From contig NZ_RPFW01000004.1 of assembly GCF_007827045.1 (NCBI RefSeq), positions 862,792 to 926,791 on the forward strand: a stretch of 64,000 nt of DNA, read 5' to 3'. The notes under the pieces are model-generated. The model was not told where the DNA came from. It saw only the letters and a list, made by a program, of their open reading frames with translations, and ran no database searches. This stretch comes from Trebonia kvetii. Its GTDB lineage: Bacteria; Actinomycetota; Actinomycetes; Streptosporangiales; Streptosporangiaceae. A program made the position numbers and the translations under genes. Positions 1 to 8,359 of this stretch are shown here, piece by piece. Within the stretch, counting starts at the first letter, position 1, and the number at the start of each line of letters is the position of its first letter.

Positions 1-10
1 TCTCAATAGA

Positions 11-130
11 GTTGCGGCGGCCATAGCGAAAGGGAAACACCCGGTCCCATCCCGAACCCGGAAGTTAAGCCTTTCAGCGCCGATGGTACTGCGAGGGAGG
101 CCTCGCGGGAGAGTAGGACACCGCCGGAAC
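11..130 (+). rRNA. rrf: 5S ribosomal RNA
   Basis: This is a 120-nt 5S rRNA. Its two ends pair (GTTGCGGCGG with CCGCCGGAAC, one mismatch), and the core has the conserved CCCGAACCCGGAAGTTAAGC and GGGAGAGTAGG stretches in the right order. It is the last gene of an rRNA operon whose 16S and 23S genes lie left of the window. A strong terminator follows within 10 nt. Confidence 0.96.
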
Positions 131-137
131 ATCATTC

Positions 138-172
138 AAAGAAGGCCGGCCCCACTGGGGTCGGCCTTCTTT
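138..172 (+). terminator. rRNA operon terminator
   Basis: An inverted repeat of about 16 bp (AAAGAAGGCCGG and CCCC, loop ACT, then GGGG and the complement) ends in TTCTTT. It lies just after the 5S gene and fits an intrinsic terminator of the rRNA operon. Confidence 0.9.
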
Positions 173-208
173 GGTTTCCCGGCAGTGGTGAAATCCACGG
201 AGTGGCCC

Positions 209-290
209 TATCGTGGAGCGACCAGCCCCCGCAACCGCATGGATGCCACACCCATACGGTTGTAGCCGTATGGATGCCACACCCATACGG
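209..290 (+). promoter_or_regulatory. Tandem palindromic operator or leader hairpins before the amine oxidase gene
   Basis: Two 25-bp units at 235-259 and 266-290 match at 24 of 25 positions and begin 31 bp apart, about three helical turns. Each is itself palindromic: CCGTATGG-N9-CCATACGG (the first has CCGCATGG). The second unit ends in the GG that belongs to the ribosome binding site of the gene starting at 304. A possible -10 box TATCGT at 209-214 would put the palindromes inside the transcript, so they could act as a double DNA operator or as RNA hairpins. Confidence 0.65.
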
Positions 291-303
291 GAAAGGACCG
301 CTT

Positions 304-2190
304 GTGAGCCATCCACTGGACCCGCTGACGGCCGATGAGATTCGCCGGGTTGCCGGGATCGTGCGGCGCGACCGTGGGGTGGGCGAGGGCTGGCGGTTCG
401 CCTCCATCGAGCTGCGGGAGCCCGACAAGACGGACCTGCCGGCGCTCGACGAGGGCCGGCTGGACCGGCGGGAGGCGATCGTCGTCTGCTGGAACCGGGC
501 CGACGGGCAGGCGTATCGCGCGGTCGTGTCGCTGACCGGCGACGCGGTCAGCGACTGGGAGCACCTGCCTGGGCAGCAGCCCAACATGACCGTCGACGAG
601 TGGCACGAGTGCGACGCGATGCTGCGCTCCCATCCGGCGGTGCTCGAGGCTCTCGCCCGGCGCGGTGTCACCGACCTGTCCCGGGTGCTCGCCGACATGT
701 GGGCCTACGGCGCCGCGCTCGTCCCCGACCGCTACGTCGGGCGGCGGATCGGCTGGTGCGACGTGTGGTACCGGGGCAGCGAGCGTGGCAACCCCTACGC
801 CCATCACCTGACCGGCCTGCACCCCATCGTCGACCTGAACACGATGACGCTGCTCGAACTCGAGGACAGCGGCCCGGCGGGCGACGATGTCCAGATCATG
901 GGGGAGTACCTGCCCGACCTGCTGCCGATGCGGCTGCGCGAGGTGGCGCCGCTGCACATCAGCCAGCCGGATGGGCCGGGCTTCGCCCTGGACGGCACCC
1001 TGCTCAGCTGGCAGAACTGGCGGCTGCGGCTTGGATTCAACCATCGGGAAGGCCTCGTCCTGCACCAGGTGGCCTTCAGCGACGGTGGCCGGCTCCGCTC
1101 GGTGGCGCACCGGCTGTCGTTCGCGGAGATGGTGGTCCCGTACCGGGACGCCAGCCCGGACCACTACCGGCGCACCGCCTTCGACATCGGCGAGTGGGGC
1201 CTCGGCTTCATGACCACCTCGCTGACTCTGGGCTGCGACTGCCTCGGCGAGATCACCTACCTGGACGCGGTGGTGCACGACTCCAAGGGCGAGCCGGTGA
1301 CGATACCGAACGCCATCTGCGTGCACGAGGAGGACAGCGGCGTGCTGTGGAAGCACGTGGACGAGCGGGCAGGCGCCGAGGTGCGGCGGGCCAGACGGCT
1401 CGTGATCTCCTTCCACGTGACCGTGGCCAACTACGAGTACCTGGTGTACTGGCGGTTCTACCAGGACGGCGCGATCGAGTGCGAGGTCCGTGCGACCGGC
1501 ATCATGGTCACCTCGCACACCGCGGCGCCAGGCAGCCGCCCAGCCAACGGCACGCTGGTCGACCAGGGCATCTACGCCCCGTTCCACCAGCACTTCATCG
1601 TCGCCCGGCTGGACCTGGACGTCGACGGTCCCGGTAACACGGTCTACGTCACCGAGTCCCGCCCCGCCGCGCCCGGCGACGACGACCCGCACGCGCTGGG
1701 CCTGACCGTGTCCAGCACCCCGCTGCGCACCGAATCCGAGGGCAGGCAGGACTACGACTGGGCCAGCCAGCGCGGCTGGAAGGTCGTCAACGACACCGTC
1801 AGGAACGCGATGGGTACCCCGGTCGGCTACAAGCTGGTCCCCGCCGCGTCCTTCCCTGCGCTGCTCGACCCCGCCTCGCCGGCGTATCAGCGGGCCAAGG
1901 TCATTGGGCACACCCTGTGGGTGACCCCGTACCGTCAAGACGAGCGCTGGCCGTGCGGCGACTTCCCCGTCCAGGCGGACGCCGACACCGGCCTGCCCGC
2001 CTGGACCGCGGCGGACCGGCCGATCGAGAACACCGACGTGGTGCTCTGGTACGTGTTCGGCATCCACCACATCACCCGACCGGAGGACTGGCCGGTGATG
2101 CCGTCGGATATCGTCTCGTTCTGGCTCAAGCCGTTCGGCTTCTTCGACCGCAACCCGGCCCTGGACGTCCCGCCAAGCCACAGGCACTGA
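304..2190 (+). CDS. Copper-containing primary amine oxidase
   Basis: Oxidises primary amines to aldehydes, releasing ammonia and hydrogen peroxide, using copper and a topaquinone made from its own tyrosine. The 628-residue product has the family landmarks: catalytic Asp segment FDIGEWGLG, topaquinone motif VANYEY with Tyr377, copper ligands His428 and His430 in HQHF, a third His at 588/589 in FGIHHIT, and the C-terminal MPSDIVSFWLKPFGFF stretch. The GTG at 304 is chosen because GGGAAAGG lies 7 nt upstream; the frame is open further upstream but runs through the palindromic control region. A RidA-family gene follows after 53 nt, probably in the same transcript. The substrate (tyramine, phenethylamine or histamine type) cannot be told from sequence. 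Confidence 0.95.
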   Translation: MSHPLDPLTADEIRRVAGIVRRDRGVGEGWRFASIELREPDKTDLPALDEGRLDRREAIVVCWNRADGQAYRAVVSLTGDAVSDWEHLPGQQPNMTVDEWHECDAMLRSHPAVLEALARRGVTDLSRVLADMWAYGAALVPDRYVGRRIGWCDVWYRGSERGNPYAHHLTGLHPIVDLNTMTLLELEDSGPAGDDVQIMGEYLPDLLPMRLREVAPLHISQPDGPGFALDGTLLSWQNWRLRLGFNHREGLVLHQVAFSDGGRLRSVAHRLSFAEMVVPYRDASPDHYRRTAFDIGEWGLGFMTTSLTLGCDCLGEITYLDAVVHDSKGEPVTIPNAICVHEEDSGVLWKHVDERAGAEVRRARRLVISFHVTVANYEYLVYWRFYQDGAIECEVRATGIMVTSHTAAPGSRPANGTLVDQGIYAPFHQHFIVARLDLDVDGPGNTVYVTESRPAAPGDDDPHALGLTVSSTPLRTESEGRQDYDWASQRGWKVVNDTVRNAMGTPVGYKLVPAASFPALLDPASPAYQRAKVIGHTLWVTPYRQDERWPCGDFPVQADADTGLPAWTAADRPIENTDVVLWYVFGIHHITRPEDWPVMPSDIVSFWLKPFGFFDRNPALDVPPSHRH

Positions 2191-2243
2191 GGCCAGCGCT
2201 GACGCCAGCCGCCGACGCCTACCAGGAAGGGAATCGTCCGACC

Positions 2244-2654
2244 ATGCCGCATGCCGTCACGCTGATCCGCTCGGCGTCTCTGTCCACCGTCGCCGAGTAC
2301 GCCTACGCGGCCACCGCGCCCGCCGGGTCACGGCTGATTTTCCTGGCCGGTGCCTGCCCGCTGAACGAGGACGGGACCACCGCCGCGCCCGGGGACTACG
2401 CCGGCCAGGCCGCGAAGGCCTTCGAGAACATGCGGACGGCGCTCGCCGACGCGGGAGCGTCGGTGGAAGACGTGCTGAACACCCGGGTCCTTGTGGCATC
2501 CAGCCGACGGGAGGACCTGGTGGCCGCCTGGGACGTCATCCGCGACTCCTTCGGCAGCCACGATGTGCCGAGCACCCTAATCGGCGTCACCGTGCTCGGA
2601 TACACCGACCAGCTCGTGGAGCTCGAAGCCGTCGCCGCGGTCCTGGATTCGTAA
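2244..2654 (+). CDS. RidA/YjgF family protein
   Basis: The 136-residue product has the compact RidA fold signature: LIFLAGACPLNEDG near the start, QAAKAFENMRTALADAGAS in the middle and a late PSTLIGV segment. RidA proteins hydrolyse reactive imines or enamines, or serve as enzymes in nitrogen compound catabolism. The usual late arginine context is not obvious (it reads VPSTLIGV), so this may be a non-archetypal subgroup. Start ATG 2244 follows AGGAAGGG. Its position behind the amine oxidase suggests a role in handling amine-derived imines (inference). Its last 78 nt overlap the end of the convergent MFS gene. Confidence 0.88.
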   Translation: MPHAVTLIRSASLSTVAEYAYAATAPAGSRLIFLAGACPLNEDGTTAAPGDYAGQAAKAFENMRTALADAGASVEDVLNTRVLVASSRREDLVAAWDVIRDSFGSHDVPSTLIGVTVLGYTDQLVELEAVAAVLDS

Positions 2655-4025
2655 GGCTCCAGGCAAGGCCGGCTGGCCAGCGGGCGACGCGGTGGCCGGG
2701 GCGCCGACCGGGGCGACGTAGCCGCGGAACGCCGGGAGCACCGCGAGCACGGCGGCCACCGCCGCGACGCAGGCGAGGCCGCCCGAGGTGAGCGAGAACC
2801 GCGGGCTGGTGACGGCCGCGACCGCGCCCGAGCGGAGCTGCCCGGTGGGCGGCCCCGCCGCATAGCTGAGCAGCTCGATGCCGGCCATACGGCCGCGCAG
2901 GTGATCGGGGATCGACTGCTTCCACATGGTGTCGCGGAAGATCGCGCTGCACTCGTCGGCGCCGCCGGCGACCGCCAGGAAGAACAGGGCGACATAAAGG
3001 GTGGGGGACACGCCGACCGCGGCCATGGCGAGTCCCCAGGACCCGGCGGCGACGGCGATGGCCAGGCCGTGCCGCCTGATGCGCGGCATCCAGCCGCCGG
3101 TCGCCGAGACGATCAGCGCGCCCGCCGAGGGCGCGGCGAACAGCAGCCCGGTGGACCACGGCGCGTGCAGTTCCAGCGCGAGGAACGGCAGCATCGCGTT
3201 CGGGTAGGCGAAGATCATCGCCGACAGGTCGGCCAGGTAGGAGCCAAGCAGGTCGCGCCGGCTTATCGCGTACCGCAGGCCGACTAGGATCTCCGAGAGC
3301 GCGGGCGCCCGCGAGGCCGGGCCATCGCCATCCGAGCCGTCCGAGCCGCTCGACCCGTCCGGGCCGCTCGAACCGTCCGAGGCGCCGTCGGCGCCTGGCG
3401 TGATCGGCGGCAGCGCCGGCAGTCGGCGGAGCATTGCGAACGAGACGACGTAGCCGGCCACGTTCAGCGCGTAGACCAGCCACGGCCCGGGAGCGGCCGC
3501 GAGCGCGCCGCCGAGCGAGGAGCCGAGGAGGACGCTGGCGTTGGTGGACAACGACATGACCGCCGACGCCTGGGTCAGCTTCTCGAGCGGGACCACCCGC
3601 GGCGTGGCCGCCTCGAAAGCAGGCCGCTGCAGCGACGCGATCCCCATCATCAGCGCCGCCACCACGTAAAGCGGCCACAGCGGCGGGTGCGGCAGCAGCG
3701 AGTTGACGAGCAGCAGGCCCGCACAGGCGGCGAGGCCAGGCTCGCACCAGACCATGAGCTTGCGGCGGTCGAACCGGTCCGCGAGCACCCCGCCGTACAG
3801 GCCGAACACGATCAGCGGCACCAGTTCCGCGAGGCCGAGCGTGCCCACGACGAGCGGCGATCCGGTGAGCCGCTGCGCCTGGACGAGGATCGCGACCTCG
3901 CCTGCCTGCGAGCCGAGGAAGGCGACCGTCCTGCTGGTGAACATCGCCCGGAACCCCGCCGACTCGCGGAGCGGGGAGATGTCGGGCAGCAAAGACCACG
4001 TCACGAGGCGAACACCAGCACCCAA
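2577..4025 (-). CDS. MFS transporter, EntS-like exporter
   Basis: A membrane exporter of up to 482 residues with about 12 hydrophobic segments. The loop after segment 2 reads GGVLADRFDRRKLM, the MFS signature, and the FAMFTSRTVAFLGSQ-type start resembles the EntS/MFS_3 group of siderophore and drug exporters. The cytoplasmic central loop holds a Gly/Ser/Asp repeat (GSSGPDGSSGSDGSDGDG), encoded by tandem DNA repeats around 3330-3390. The longest frame opens with TTG at 4025; an in-frame GTG at 4004 is an alternative. The gene is convergent with the RidA gene and shares 78 nt with it. The substrate is unknown. Confidence 0.88.
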   Translation of the reverse strand: MGAGVRLVTWSLLPDISPLRESAGFRAMFTSRTVAFLGSQAGEVAILVQAQRLTGSPLVVGTLGLAELVPLIVFGLYGGVLADRFDRRKLMVWCEPGLAACAGLLLVNSLLPHPPLWPLYVVAALMMGIASLQRPAFEAATPRVVPLEKLTQASAVMSLSTNASVLLGSSLGGALAAAPGPWLVYALNVAGYVVSFAMLRRLPALPPITPGADGASDGSSGPDGSSGSDGSDGDGPASRAPALSEILVGLRYAISRRDLLGSYLADLSAMIFAYPNAMLPFLALELHAPWSTGLLFAAPSAGALIVSATGGWMPRIRRHGLAIAVAAGSWGLAMAAVGVSPTLYVALFFLAVAGGADECSAIFRDTMWKQSIPDHLRGRMAGIELLSYAAGPPTGQLRSGAVAAVTSPRFSLTSGGLACVAAVAAVLAVLPAFRGYVAPVGAPATASPAGQPALPGALRIQDRGDGFELHELVGVSEHGDAD

Positions 4026-4122
4026 GGACGCTACCAGCCGGACAAGCCCAGCTCACAACGAGTTTTTCCGGCGAACGCGACCGCCAGGGCGTGCCATGAC
4101 AAACGGCCGGTAGGGTGCCATC

Positions 4123-5199
4123 GTGACGGTTACCTCGGCGTTTCCCCAGGACGGGGAGTTCAGGACCCTGGAAGAGATCCACGCGGCGGCGCTCGAGCGC
4201 CTGCCGCGGGACGCGGCGGTCTACCTGGAAAGCGGCGCGGGCACCGAGCAGACGCTGCGCGCCAACCGGGAGGCGTTCACCCGCTGGGTGATCAAGCCGA
4301 AGCCGATGACCGGCGTCGGCGACCCCAAGACCAACACCGAGTTCCTTGGCATCTCGCTGTCCGTGCCGGTGCTCACCGCCCCGTTCGGCGGCGACGCGCT
4401 GTTCGCCAGGGACGGCCACCTGGCGGTGGCCCGCGCCAACGCCGCGACGGGGATCGCGTCCATCGTTCCCGAGGTCGGCAGCTTCTCCTGGGAGCAGGTC
4501 GCCGAGGCGGCTCCGTCCGCCGCGCGCATCGCGCAACTCCATCCGTTCGACTCCTTCGACGCGTCGGCCGAGCGCATCAAGGCGGCAGGCTACGACGCGC
4601 TGTGCGTGACCGTGGACTGCCCGATCATGGGCTTCCGCACCAGGAACCGGATGGAGCGCTTCCGATTCGATCCCGTGGTCTGGGCCGGCAACGTCATCCA
4701 TGACTGCTCGCCGAACGTCGCGTCCACCTACGGCTCCAAGATCGTGCCCGCCTGGACCTGGGACCAGCTCGCCGAGGCCACCGCCAGGCACCAGATGCCG
4801 TGGATCGCCAAGGGCATCCTCACCCCCGAGGTCGCCGAGGCCGCGATCGGCGCGGGCGCGTCCGCGATCCTTGTCTCCAACCACGGCGGACGCCAGATAG
4901 ATCCGTCGCCCGCCAGCCTCGATATGCTGCCGGCGATCGCCGCCCAGGTGGCGGGCCGCGTCCCCGTCCTGCTCGACAGCGGTTTGCGCACCGGCGGCGA
5001 CGTCTTCCTCGCCCTGGCGCTCGGCGCGAGCGCCGTGGTCATCGGCCGCCTCGCCGCCTACGGCCTGGCCGCGGCGGGCGAGCACGGCGTCCGCCGCACC
5101 GTCGAGCTGCTCACCGAGGAACTGCACATTCTGATGACGCTGGCCGGCATCCCCGACATCGGTTCGCTCACCGCGGCGGCGGTCGCGCCGCGCCCCTAG
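4123..5199 (+). CDS. FMN-dependent alpha-hydroxy-acid oxidizing protein (lactate oxidase/monooxygenase family)
   Basis: Oxidises a 2-hydroxy acid at FMN. The 358-residue product spans the whole FMN_dh barrel. The catalytic block SNHGGRQIDPSPASL carries the base His254, and the phosphate-binding part LLDSGLRTGGDVFLALALGASAVVIGR follows in two conserved pieces. The early PKPMTGVGDPKTNTEFLG segment is closer to lactate 2-monooxygenase and related oxidases than to LldD; substrate assignment stays open. GTG 4123 is 6 nt after a -10-like TAGGGT (4111-4116), so the mRNA is probably leaderless. The stop codon lies in the first unit of a 16-bp tandem repeat. Confidence 0.9.
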   Translation: MTVTSAFPQDGEFRTLEEIHAAALERLPRDAAVYLESGAGTEQTLRANREAFTRWVIKPKPMTGVGDPKTNTEFLGISLSVPVLTAPFGGDALFARDGHLAVARANAATGIASIVPEVGSFSWEQVAEAAPSAARIAQLHPFDSFDASAERIKAAGYDALCVTVDCPIMGFRTRNRMERFRFDPVVWAGNVIHDCSPNVASTYGSKIVPAWTWDQLAEATARHQMPWIAKGILTPEVAEAAIGAGASAILVSNHGGRQIDPSPASLDMLPAIAAQVAGRVPVLLDSGLRTGGDVFLALALGASAVVIGRLAAYGLAAAGEHGVRRTVELLTEELHILMTLAGIPDIGSLTAAAVAPRP

Positions 5200-5300
5200 C
5201 CGGGCAGTGCCCCTAGCCGACAGTGCCCCTAGCCGACAGTGCCCTTAGCCAGCAGTCCTCCTCGGCGGCAGTGCCCCCAGCCGGCGGGGCCCCTAGCAGG
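5192..5300. repeat. 16-bp tandem repeat between convergent genes
   Basis: About 6.8 units with consensus GCCCCTAGCCGRCAGT. Unit starts are 5192 (17 bp), 5209, 5225, 5241, 5257 (diverged), 5273 and 5289 (partial). The first unit holds the TAG stop of the oxidase gene. The array fills the gap to the convergent hydratase gene. It does not look coding. Confidence 0.85.
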
Positions 5301-5315
5301 CCGCGACTCTGGCGA

Positions 5316-6116
5316 CTAGCCGAACACTGCCGTCACCTGGCCGAGGCCGCCGATCTCCGCGGTGAACTCGTCGCCCGGCACGACGGGGACAATCGGCCCG
5401 AGCGAGCCGGACAGCACGATCTCGCCCGACCGCAGCGGGCGCCCGTATGACCGGGCGGTGTTCGCCAGCCAGGCGACGGCAATGGTGGGGTGTCCGAGGG
5501 ACGCCGCACCCGTTCCTCGTGATACTTCCTCAGCGCCGCGCCACAGCAGCATCGGGCAGGCGGCCAGGTCAAGCCCGCCGGGTGGCCGTCGCTCCTGGCC
5601 AAGTGTGAACAGTCCGGCCGACGCGTTGTCCGCGACGGTGTCCACGATGGAGATGTCCCAGCCGGCGACCCGGCTGTCCACGATCTCCAGCGCGGCGGCG
5701 ACCGCGCCGGTCGCGGCGAGCACGTCGTCGGGACCGATGTCGGGTCCGTCGAGGTCCCGGGCGAGGATGAAGGCGATCTCCGCCTCGATCCGCGGCTGCA
5801 GCAGCCGCCCGGTGTCGACGCGCGCGCCCTGCGGGCAGTCCATGCTGGCAAGCAGCATGCCGAAGTCGGGCTGGTCAACGCCGAACTGCGCCTGCACGGC
5901 CGCGTTGGTCAGGCCGATCTTCCGTCCGGTCAAGCGGTCGCCCGCCGCGAGCTGCGTAGCCACCCAGGCGGACTGCACTGCGTAGGCGGCGTCGACGTCG
6001 CCTGGCGGCAGGATGGTGCGGACCGGCGGGCACGGGCGGCGGTCGGCGCGCGCCCGCGCAAGGATGTCGAGTGCCTCGGTGCCGGCCGCGTCAAGCGCCG
6101 GTGTCGTCCCAGCCAT
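5316..6116 (-). CDS. 2-keto-4-pentenoate hydratase family protein
   Basis: The 266-residue product belongs to the MhpD/TesE/HpcG hydratase-decarboxylase family of meta-cleavage pathways, which adds water to 2-hydroxypenta-2,4-dienoate. Visible landmarks are GRKIGLTN near residue 65, the metal-binding area RIEAEIAFILARDL, ALEIVDSRVAGWD, and the closing pattern SGSLGPIVPVVPGD-F. ATG 6116 stands 6 nt after GATAAT (complement of 6123-6128), consistent with a leaderless mRNA. It stands alone, about 42 kb from the ring-cleavage genes at 48-51 kb, so a link to that pathway is only possible, not shown. Confidence 0.9.
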   Translation of the reverse strand: MAGTTPALDAAGTEALDILARARADRRPCPPVRTILPPGDVDAAYAVQSAWVATQLAAGDRLTGRKIGLTNAAVQAQFGVDQPDFGMLLASMDCPQGARVDTGRLLQPRIEAEIAFILARDLDGPDIGPDDVLAATGAVAAALEIVDSRVAGWDISIVDTVADNASAGLFTLGQERRPPGGLDLAACPMLLWRGAEEVSRGTGAASLGHPTIAVAWLANTARSYGRPLRSGEIVLSGSLGPIVPVVPGDEFTAEIGGLGQVTAVFG

Positions 6117-6197
6117 CCGCCCATTATCCCGAACGGGTTCGGCTGACTCGCCGCCCGCTCGCAGCCTCCGTCAGGTCCGGTTGTTAGGGTGAGCGGC

Positions 6198-6665
6198 GTG
6201 CCAAGGAAAATCGCGACGAACACCGCGGTCGGCGCCGACGAGCTGACCGCGTTCATCAGCGGCCGGCATCAGGCCATCGTGATCACCACGCGGAAGGACG
6301 GCGGCCCGCAGGCGTCGCCGGTCACCTGCGGCGTCGACGAGCGGGGCCGGATCGTCATCGCGACCTACCCGGAGCGGGCCAAGGCCCGCAACGCCCGGCG
6401 CGACCCGGAACACGTCAGCGTGCTGTTCCTGTCCGACGACTTCGGCGGCCCGTGGGTCCAGGTCGACGGCACCGCCGAGGTCCTCGACGTGCCGGAGGCG
6501 GTGGAGGCCCTGGTGGACTACTACCGGTCGATATCCGGCGAGCACCCGGACTGGGCCGAATACCGGCAAGCCATGATTACTCAGGGTAAGTCACTGCTCC
6601 GCGTCACCCCGGTCCGCTGGGGCCCGGTCGCCACCGGCGGCTTCCCCGCCCGCCTGGCCGACTAG
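6198..6665 (+). CDS. PPOX-class F420-dependent oxidoreductase
   Basis: A small split-barrel flavin/F420 protein of about 155 residues. The pattern HQAIVITTRKDGGPQASPVT followed by RIVIATYPERAKARNARRDP and the late LLRVTPVRWGPV is typical of actinobacterial PPOX-class proteins that use deazaflavin F420. GTG 6198 is preferred over GTG 6189 because TAGGGT (6185-6190) lies 7 nt before it, as in several leaderless genes here. The substrate is unknown. Confidence 0.9.
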   Translation: MPRKIATNTAVGADELTAFISGRHQAIVITTRKDGGPQASPVTCGVDERGRIVIATYPERAKARNARRDPEHVSVLFLSDDFGGPWVQVDGTAEVLDVPEAVEALVDYYRSISGEHPDWAEYRQAMITQGKSLLRVTPVRWGPVATGGFPARLAD

Positions 6666-6679
6666 CGGCTCTGTCCGGG

Positions 6680-7528
6680 GCCCTGTTCCCTCCTGCGGTC
6701 AGCTATGGCGGCCTGCTCGGCCAGGCCGCCCAGCCGAAGACCGGCGACCTGCGCTCGGAACTCATCGGCATCATCGCCGAGATCATCGTGCTGCAGCTCG
6801 GCTTCGGCAGCGTCATCGCCGCCGGGCTGCCGATCGTGACGGCCGTCATCGGCGCGATCGCCGGTCTCGGCGTGCTCGGCATGGTCGCCGCAGCCACCTC
6901 GTTCGCCTCCGTGTCGCCGACGCTCGCCGCTGTCACTGCGACTCGGTCACATCGACGCGGGCGCCAGCCCGGAGAGCTACTCGAGCCGCCAGGCCTTCGA
7001 CGCCATCAGCGATGGGTTCGGGGTGGGCACCAACGGTCCCTTCACCGTCGCCGTGCAGGTTGACAAGGCCAAAACCAGCACGTCCGCACAGGTCAGCGCC
7101 CTGAGTTCGGCGCTGAGCAGCGCCCTCGCCAAGACGGCGGACGTCGCGTCCGTCGGCCCGGTGCAGCCGAGCCCGGACGGCGCCGTGCTGTCCGTCAGCG
7201 TCATCCCGGCCAGTCGGCCGCAGGACGCCGCGACCCGCCAGCTCGCTAGCACCCTGCAGGACACGACGCTGCCTCGCCGCCGCCTTCCTGCTGCTCCTGC
7301 TGAGCTTCCGCAGCCCGGTGCTCGCGCTGAAGGCCGCGCTGCTCAACCTCTTCTCGATCGGCGCCGCCTACGGCGTCATCGTCGCGGTCTTCCAGTGGGG
7401 GTGGGGAGGCTCCCTGCTCGGCGTGTCCGGGAAGGTCCCTATCGAGTCAGTTCCTGATGGGCCGGGCCAACTGGTGGACGCCGCGCTGGCTGTCCCGGAT
7501 GCCGGAACTTCTCGAGCCCGCCGACTGA
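6680..7528 (+). pseudogene. Decayed MMPL-family transporter
   Basis: Pieces of one large MMPL/RND-like membrane protein appear in the right order but in different frames. Segment 1 (about 6680-6935) has GGLLGQAAQPKTGDL and hydrophobic helices. Segment 2 (about 6938-7264) starts LRLGHIDAGASPESYSSRQA, a classic MMPL stretch. Segment 3 (about 7270-7440) reads FLLLLLSFRSPVLALKA. Segment 4 (about 7447-7528) is the C-terminal GRANWWTPRWLSRM, ending at TGA 7526-7528. Intact members have 700 or more residues, while only about 280 codons remain, so there were several internal deletions. No functional product is expected. Confidence 0.85.
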
Positions 7529-7535
7529 GCAGGCT

Positions 7536-7583
7536 GCCGGCTGATCACGCTGTCGGCTGATCAGGGTGTCGGCTGATCACGCC
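7536..7583. repeat. Three 16-bp tandem repeats
   Basis: Three units of GYCGGCTGATCASGST (7536-7551, 7552-7567, 7568-7583), each holding the palindrome TGATCA. They lie between the MMPL remnant and the end of the convergent ArsR gene, whose stop codon is in the last unit. Confidence 0.8.
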
Positions 7584-8293
7584 GCCGCCGTGGCCCTGAG
7601 CTGGCCGAGGTCAATGCCGAGCCAGTCGTCGAGGCCGGCGAGCCCGGCCGGGGTCACCGTGACGATCCGGCTGCCGTCGTGCCGGCGCACCCAGTCCCGC
7701 CTGACGAGATCGGCGGCGAGGGCGGCGCCGAGCGCACCCGCGAGGTGATGCCTGCCGCGCTCGGTCCAGTCCGCACAGGGCCGAAGCAGCGGCCGGGTGC
7801 CGCGCGGCACACTGACGACGTCGATGCCGGCGGCGGCGAACACCGTGCCGGCCCGCTCGCCGAGGACCCAGGCGCCGTCCCGCTCTCCGATGGCGTGCCT
7901 GGCGGCGAGCGCCTCGGTGATCGCGACTCCGGTGATGCCCGCGAGGTGGTCGTAGCAGGTCCGGGCCATGCGCATGCTGCGACGGCGCGCCGAGCCGCTG
8001 AGCGAGTGAACCGGCCTGGCCGGCGCCAGCATCAGCAGCGCCTCGAGCGCGTCGGCCACCGGCTGGCCCGCGATGGAATACAGCCGCTGGCGGCCCAGGG
8101 ATTCCGCGCGCAGCAGGCCGCCCGCGGTGAGTTTCTTCAGGTGGGCGCTGGCCAGCGAACGGGAGATCCCCGTCGCGGCCGCCAGCGCGGACCCGGATTG
8201 TGGTGTCCCGCCAAGCAGGATCTGCAGCATCCGCGCTCGATTCTGATCACCGATGAGGTGACCAAGCGCGGCGAGGTCGGCATCGGGCTCCAT
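7577..8293 (-). CDS. ArsR-family winged-helix regulator
   Basis: A 238-residue repressor-type protein. The N-terminal 90 residues form an ArsR winged helix (LGHLIGDQNRARMLQILL, then SGSALAAATGISRSLASAHLKKLTAGGLL). The remainder is a longer C-terminal region (CADWTERGRHHLAGALGAAL) found in actinobacterial ArsR-like proteins; it lacks an obvious metal-binding Cys cluster. ATG 8293 lies 7 nt after TAGGGT (complement of 8301-8306), so it is likely leaderless. It is divergent from an MFS gene across a 28-bp palindrome and probably controls that gene and itself. Confidence 0.88.
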   Translation of the reverse strand: MEPDADLAALGHLIGDQNRARMLQILLGGTPQSGSALAAATGISRSLASAHLKKLTAGGLLRAESLGRQRLYSIAGQPVADALEALLMLAPARPVHSLSGSARRRSMRMARTCYDHLAGITGVAITEALAARHAIGERDGAWVLGERAGTVFAAAGIDVVSVPRGTRPLLRPCADWTERGRHHLAGALGAALAADLVRRDWVRRHDGSRIVTVTPAGLAGLDDWLGIDLGQLRATAAA

Positions 8294-8300
8294 GCCGTCA

Positions 8301-8352
8301 ACCCTAAGCCTGGAACCGTCAAACGGGCCTTTGACGGTTCTGCGGCTAGCGT
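8301..8352. promoter_or_regulatory. Divergent promoters with a perfect 11-bp inverted repeat
   Basis: The repeat GAACCGTCAAA (8313-8323), 6-nt gap, TTTGACGGTTC (8330-8340) is perfect. It sits between two outward -10 boxes: TAGGGT on the minus strand (8301-8306) for the ArsR gene and TAGCGT on the plus strand (8347-8352) for the MFS gene. It overlaps the expected -35 regions of both. It is the best candidate operator for the neighbouring ArsR-type protein. Confidence 0.75.
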
Positions 8353-8359
8353 CTCAGTC

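Noticed and set aside
208..2187. 659-codon minus-strand frame opposite the amine oxidase
   Set aside because: Its product is Arg/Val/Gly-rich with no family features; it mirrors the codon bias of the real plus-strand gene.
2587..5127. 846-codon minus-strand frame spanning the MFS and oxidase genes
   Set aside because: It crosses two well-supported genes in the wrong frames and has low-complexity composition only.
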